Position numbers and translations under genes: made by a program. A stretch of 43,667 nucleotides of DNA, taken from assembly GCA_003153555.1 (NCBI GenBank), contig PLZS01000104.1:1-43667 (forward strand). Direction: 5' to 3'. Shown piece after piece: positions 42,501 through 43,667 of this stretch. The notes under the pieces are model-generated. The model ran no database searches and was not told the origin of the DNA. It worked only from the letters and a program-made list of their open reading frames with translations. The first letter of the stretch is position 1. Every line of letters starts with the position of its first letter. The DNA comes from Candidatus Melainabacteria bacterium (GTDB lineage: Bacteria; Cyanobacteriota; Vampirovibrionia; Obscuribacterales; Obscuribacteraceae).

Positions 42501-43667
42501 TTGTTGCACAACTTGCTGGAATTTCTGTTCAACGGTAGCGAGCGCATCCGCGGCAGTGCCGGCAGTTGGGCGATCGGTCGGTTGTGGTTGGCTAGCATCA
42601 GTTGGCTGCGTTTGCGCTTGCTGTTGAGTAGCATCAGTCGGAATGCCCATTTGAGCGGCTGTGCGCTGCCAATAAGCTTTCAAATCTGGGTCAGTGCTGT
42701 TGTTCAACTTTAGAGCATCGCCAACTTGCTGCTTCGCTTCTGCGGCATCACCATTTTTAGCGAGCGCCAATCCATAAGTGAATCTAGTGATTGCAGCTTG
42801 GTTCTTCTCGGCTTGAAGAGCATTTTCAACAGTCATATAGTTCATCAGAGCTTGGATATTCTGAGGTCCCATAAGCTGATCGCGCTGGGCGAGAATTGTC
42901 TGCAAGCCAGGATTCAACTGAACAAGTTGCTGTTCAATTTGTTGTCTTTCTTGCGGGGAGGCAGATTTGTCTAAGGCATTATAAAGTTGGAAAGCAGCCT
43001 GTTGCTTGTCCGGAGTCATCTGTTGAATCAGGGTTTGAGCAGCTTGGTCTTGCGCAGTAACGGCTTTGACCAGGTTTGCATCTGTTAAAGGTCGAACGGC
43101 ATTGGCTGCTTGCGCTTCCGCTTGCAACAATTGAGCCATTTTCGGTGACTGACCAGCATCGGCGTTAGCAATCGCTTGTTGAAATTGCTGCTTCACGTCC
43201 GGAGTCATAGTCTTTGGACCAGTGACTGACTGGAACAAGGATTGCACTGCTTCTACAGGTGTACGATTCTGCGCGTCCAGAGGCGAGATTCGTTGCGGCT
43301 GTTGCTGCGTCTGGTCACCAGGCTGTTGTTGCTGTTGACGGACGTCGCCAGGTTGTTGCTGTTGTTGCGGCTGACGGGTATCACCAGGTTGTTGCTGTTG
43401 TTGCAGACGAGGATCACCAGGCTGCAACTGTTGCTGTTGTTGAGTCCCGTCATTCTGAGCCTGCTGGGATTTCGGAGCAGCATCGATAGCATTCTTAAGG
43501 TGGCGTTGGAAGTTTGGATCCTGGTTCATTTCAGGATCTTTTTGTTGGGCTTCCAATAAAAGTTGCGTTCCATAATACTGATCGCCGTTGCGAATCATCA
43601 GCAAAGCGAAGTTGGCGCGGGCAAAACCAGGCGCCCGTTGGAGTGTATGAAGATCGGCGTCTTCTTG
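39591..43667 (-). CDS. Giant Gln-rich repeat protein, 5' end outside window (>1358 aa)
   Basis: The frame is open to the window edge; codons before the first possible start (TTG at 43604) continue the same helical repeat, so the gene begins outside. Four similar repeat ends can be aligned (near 43600, 42800, 42060 and 41480), e.g. ITRFTYGLALAKNGDAAEAK and LTRYYLADAAATAGDTPNAQ. They are separated by Gln/Pro/Thr-rich linkers (QQQQQPGD tandem at 43315-43449). The C-terminal half holds hydrophobic Gly/Ala-rich segments (~41,000-40,600) with EGWDKSLIHGAAGLGA, shared with the next gene, then a Pro/Gln tail. No enzyme motif is seen. The two large genes are 183 bases apart on the same strand and likely a paralogous pair. 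Function unknown. Confidence 0.8.
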   Translation of the reverse strand, partial: QEDADLHTLQRAPGFARANFALLMIRNGDQYYGTQLLLEAQQKDPEMNQDPNFQRHLKNAIDAAPKSQQAQNDGTQQQQQLQPGDPRLQQQQQPGDTRQPQQQQQPGDVRQQQQQPGDQTQQQPQRISPLDAQNRTPVEAVQSLFQSVTGPKTMTPDVKQQFQQAIANADAGQSPKMAQLLQAEAQAANAVRPLTDANLVKAVTAQDQAAQTLIQQMTPDKQQAAFQLYNALDKSASPQERQQIEQQLVQLNPGLQTILAQRDQLMGPQNIQALMNYMTVENALQAEKNQAAITRFTYGLALAKNGDAAEAKQQVGDALKLNNSTDPDLKAYWQRTAAQMGIPTDATQQQAQTQPTDASQPQPTDRPTAGTAADALATVEQKFQQVVQQKGDVKAAYQQLTPEFQAAIQKSDAEFTALNTQTTARDQQLEAAINAKMTPDVKAKLQTLGTQIDAEKKNLTPDALALWNKYQDPSTTDADKATIHTQLEKSAPNMTKLGDQLEATVGKDTLMNIMTLAGDHAKMQGALMGRFLTRYYLADAAATAGDTPNAQAQLGAAFSAVPQEFQKAFAQKPDVQALAQKVGIDLTKLPAPPDAVLAGTGQPAQPGRTTDATQQSATTTDASQQPAQIAGLSPENQGLRPDQIMAKAQQQLQQTGMTDAVKKQFGDAIKVADSMYGPDDQKMTDQLINVLQTGKKADGTAITPDERVQAHQLVQQEFSRATLGMQYRMAYGTLLNQNKQYATAEGVFKDNIAGADKLPLASFQAELTQLGKDVQNPQISRANQADLFTMMQGIQGSGTSKDDPSALLYMPITARKQAALFYVGGADGSGVGIVKPELAAAMIDQTTAKEKALYGVTDDKLKAFDPTLANMAQGIIPLLPENLRKEKQKADSFWSNAIVDGGTAAAVITLAGLTASLITRNPKIFGMMVEGEGAAAKLSLTGYAAVGAGAFGTEVVARHTVHQLVTGENEGWDKSLIHGAAGLGAVAAIMGTRSLASKFLYNGATVEGASARISTEMGLGADAPIGKFVSAVGGKTTLTPGLQALEGSLEPMMVDGAVNPKLAAELAKYSPAQLTTLTQTFMKDGAEVAGSSAKWYAPSNVASKVAGANPFSALDLTTATTGKLAMRSFYSGYSSAFGAIGAYSSISSLDRPIDPKTGKPVSYADSFIQSNYRSMSDNTAVDALWLGIMPAMKDGVLAKSVYAEGAGPIGKTWGYFKAPFKVSTFGSMGAEAAGVGNYTKLGLQASQLAIGSTFYNFSNLSKVFQGGMQSRAIGHQLDAMNAPITDQSAPQTQAPDTQVLNPKAKPAGQTDAPATPVKPVQDNGQPIQDQPVTNPPADKTQQQQPPGGLTAGTPGLGG
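43315..43449 (-). repeat. In-frame tandem repeat (QQQQQPGD minisatellite)
   Basis: Four units of 30-36 bases start with TCACCAGG or TCGCCAGG (43315, 43345, 43381, 43414). Read in the gene's direction they encode variants of QQQQQPGD plus three or four variable residues. All units are multiples of three, so copy changes keep the frame. Confidence 0.85.

Noticed and set aside
1..43667. CRISPR arrays, tRNA/rRNA genes, phage or transposase genes
   Set aside because: I looked for regularly spaced repeats, cloverleaf-like stems and typical protein motifs and saw none; a covariance search could still find a small RNA.

Overview
The window is ordinary bacterial chromosome: 31 protein genes on both strands, almost no spare DNA, and no tRNA, rRNA, CRISPR array, transposase or phage gene that I can see. 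Starts are ATG, GTG or TTG, many with a clear GGAGG/AGGAG site. The mix is a Gram-negative-style envelope gene set (many Sec signal peptides, a CsgG-like secretion protein), transmembrane Hanks-type Ser/Thr kinases with TPR tails, an unusual number of TPR proteins, and very large Gln/Ala-rich proteins. My best guess is a non-photosynthetic relative of Cyanobacteria (Vampirovibrionia/Melainabacteria, Obscuribacterales-like). This is inference from gene style only; no database search was possible.

Layout. 1-740: 3' end of an acyl-CoA/AMP ligase. 753-4288 (minus): a B12-dependent acyl-CoA mutase catalytic subunit followed by a membrane TPR protein and two small ORFs separated only by one in-frame stop. 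4586-10910 (plus): urocanate hydratase, a TPR/membrane protein, aspartate kinase, a coiled-coil protein and a secreted TPR-like protein. 11057-17830 (minus): branched-chain aminotransferase, a secreted TPR protein with a CsgG-like protein, another exported protein, RNase HI and alanyl-tRNA synthetase. 18128-20442 (plus): NAD kinase and a MurT-type Mur ligase. 20495-26625: an exported protein, two tandem paralogous kinase-TM-TPR receptors and a convergent exported TPR protein. 26707-30727 (minus): deoxyribose-phosphate aldolase and CarB. 31155-36846: exported alpha/beta hydrolase, trypsin-like protease, gamma-carbonic anhydrase-like hexapeptide protein, a small protein and MutS2. 36903-43667 (minus): two very large paralogous repeat proteins, the second running off the window.

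How the genes fit together. Housekeeping metabolism (lysC, ilvE, carB, deoC, hutU, nadK, mutase) is scattered as single genes rather than pathway operons. The accessory theme is sensing and envelope: kinase-TPR receptors, secreted TPR proteins, the CsgG-like protein and the giant repeat proteins.

The least expected structure lies between genes. I see two families of short dispersed palindromic repeats. One is built on GGGAGCGCCGGC plus a stem; one of its copies is read as the C-terminus of the hydrolase. The other is built on ATCCTAGGAT followed by GCAGCAAGCTGC, with three full copies. Other points of interest are isobutyryl-CoA-mutase-type active-site residues in the mutase, a kinase whose alpha-C glutamate is arginine, and the giant paralogous repeat proteins.
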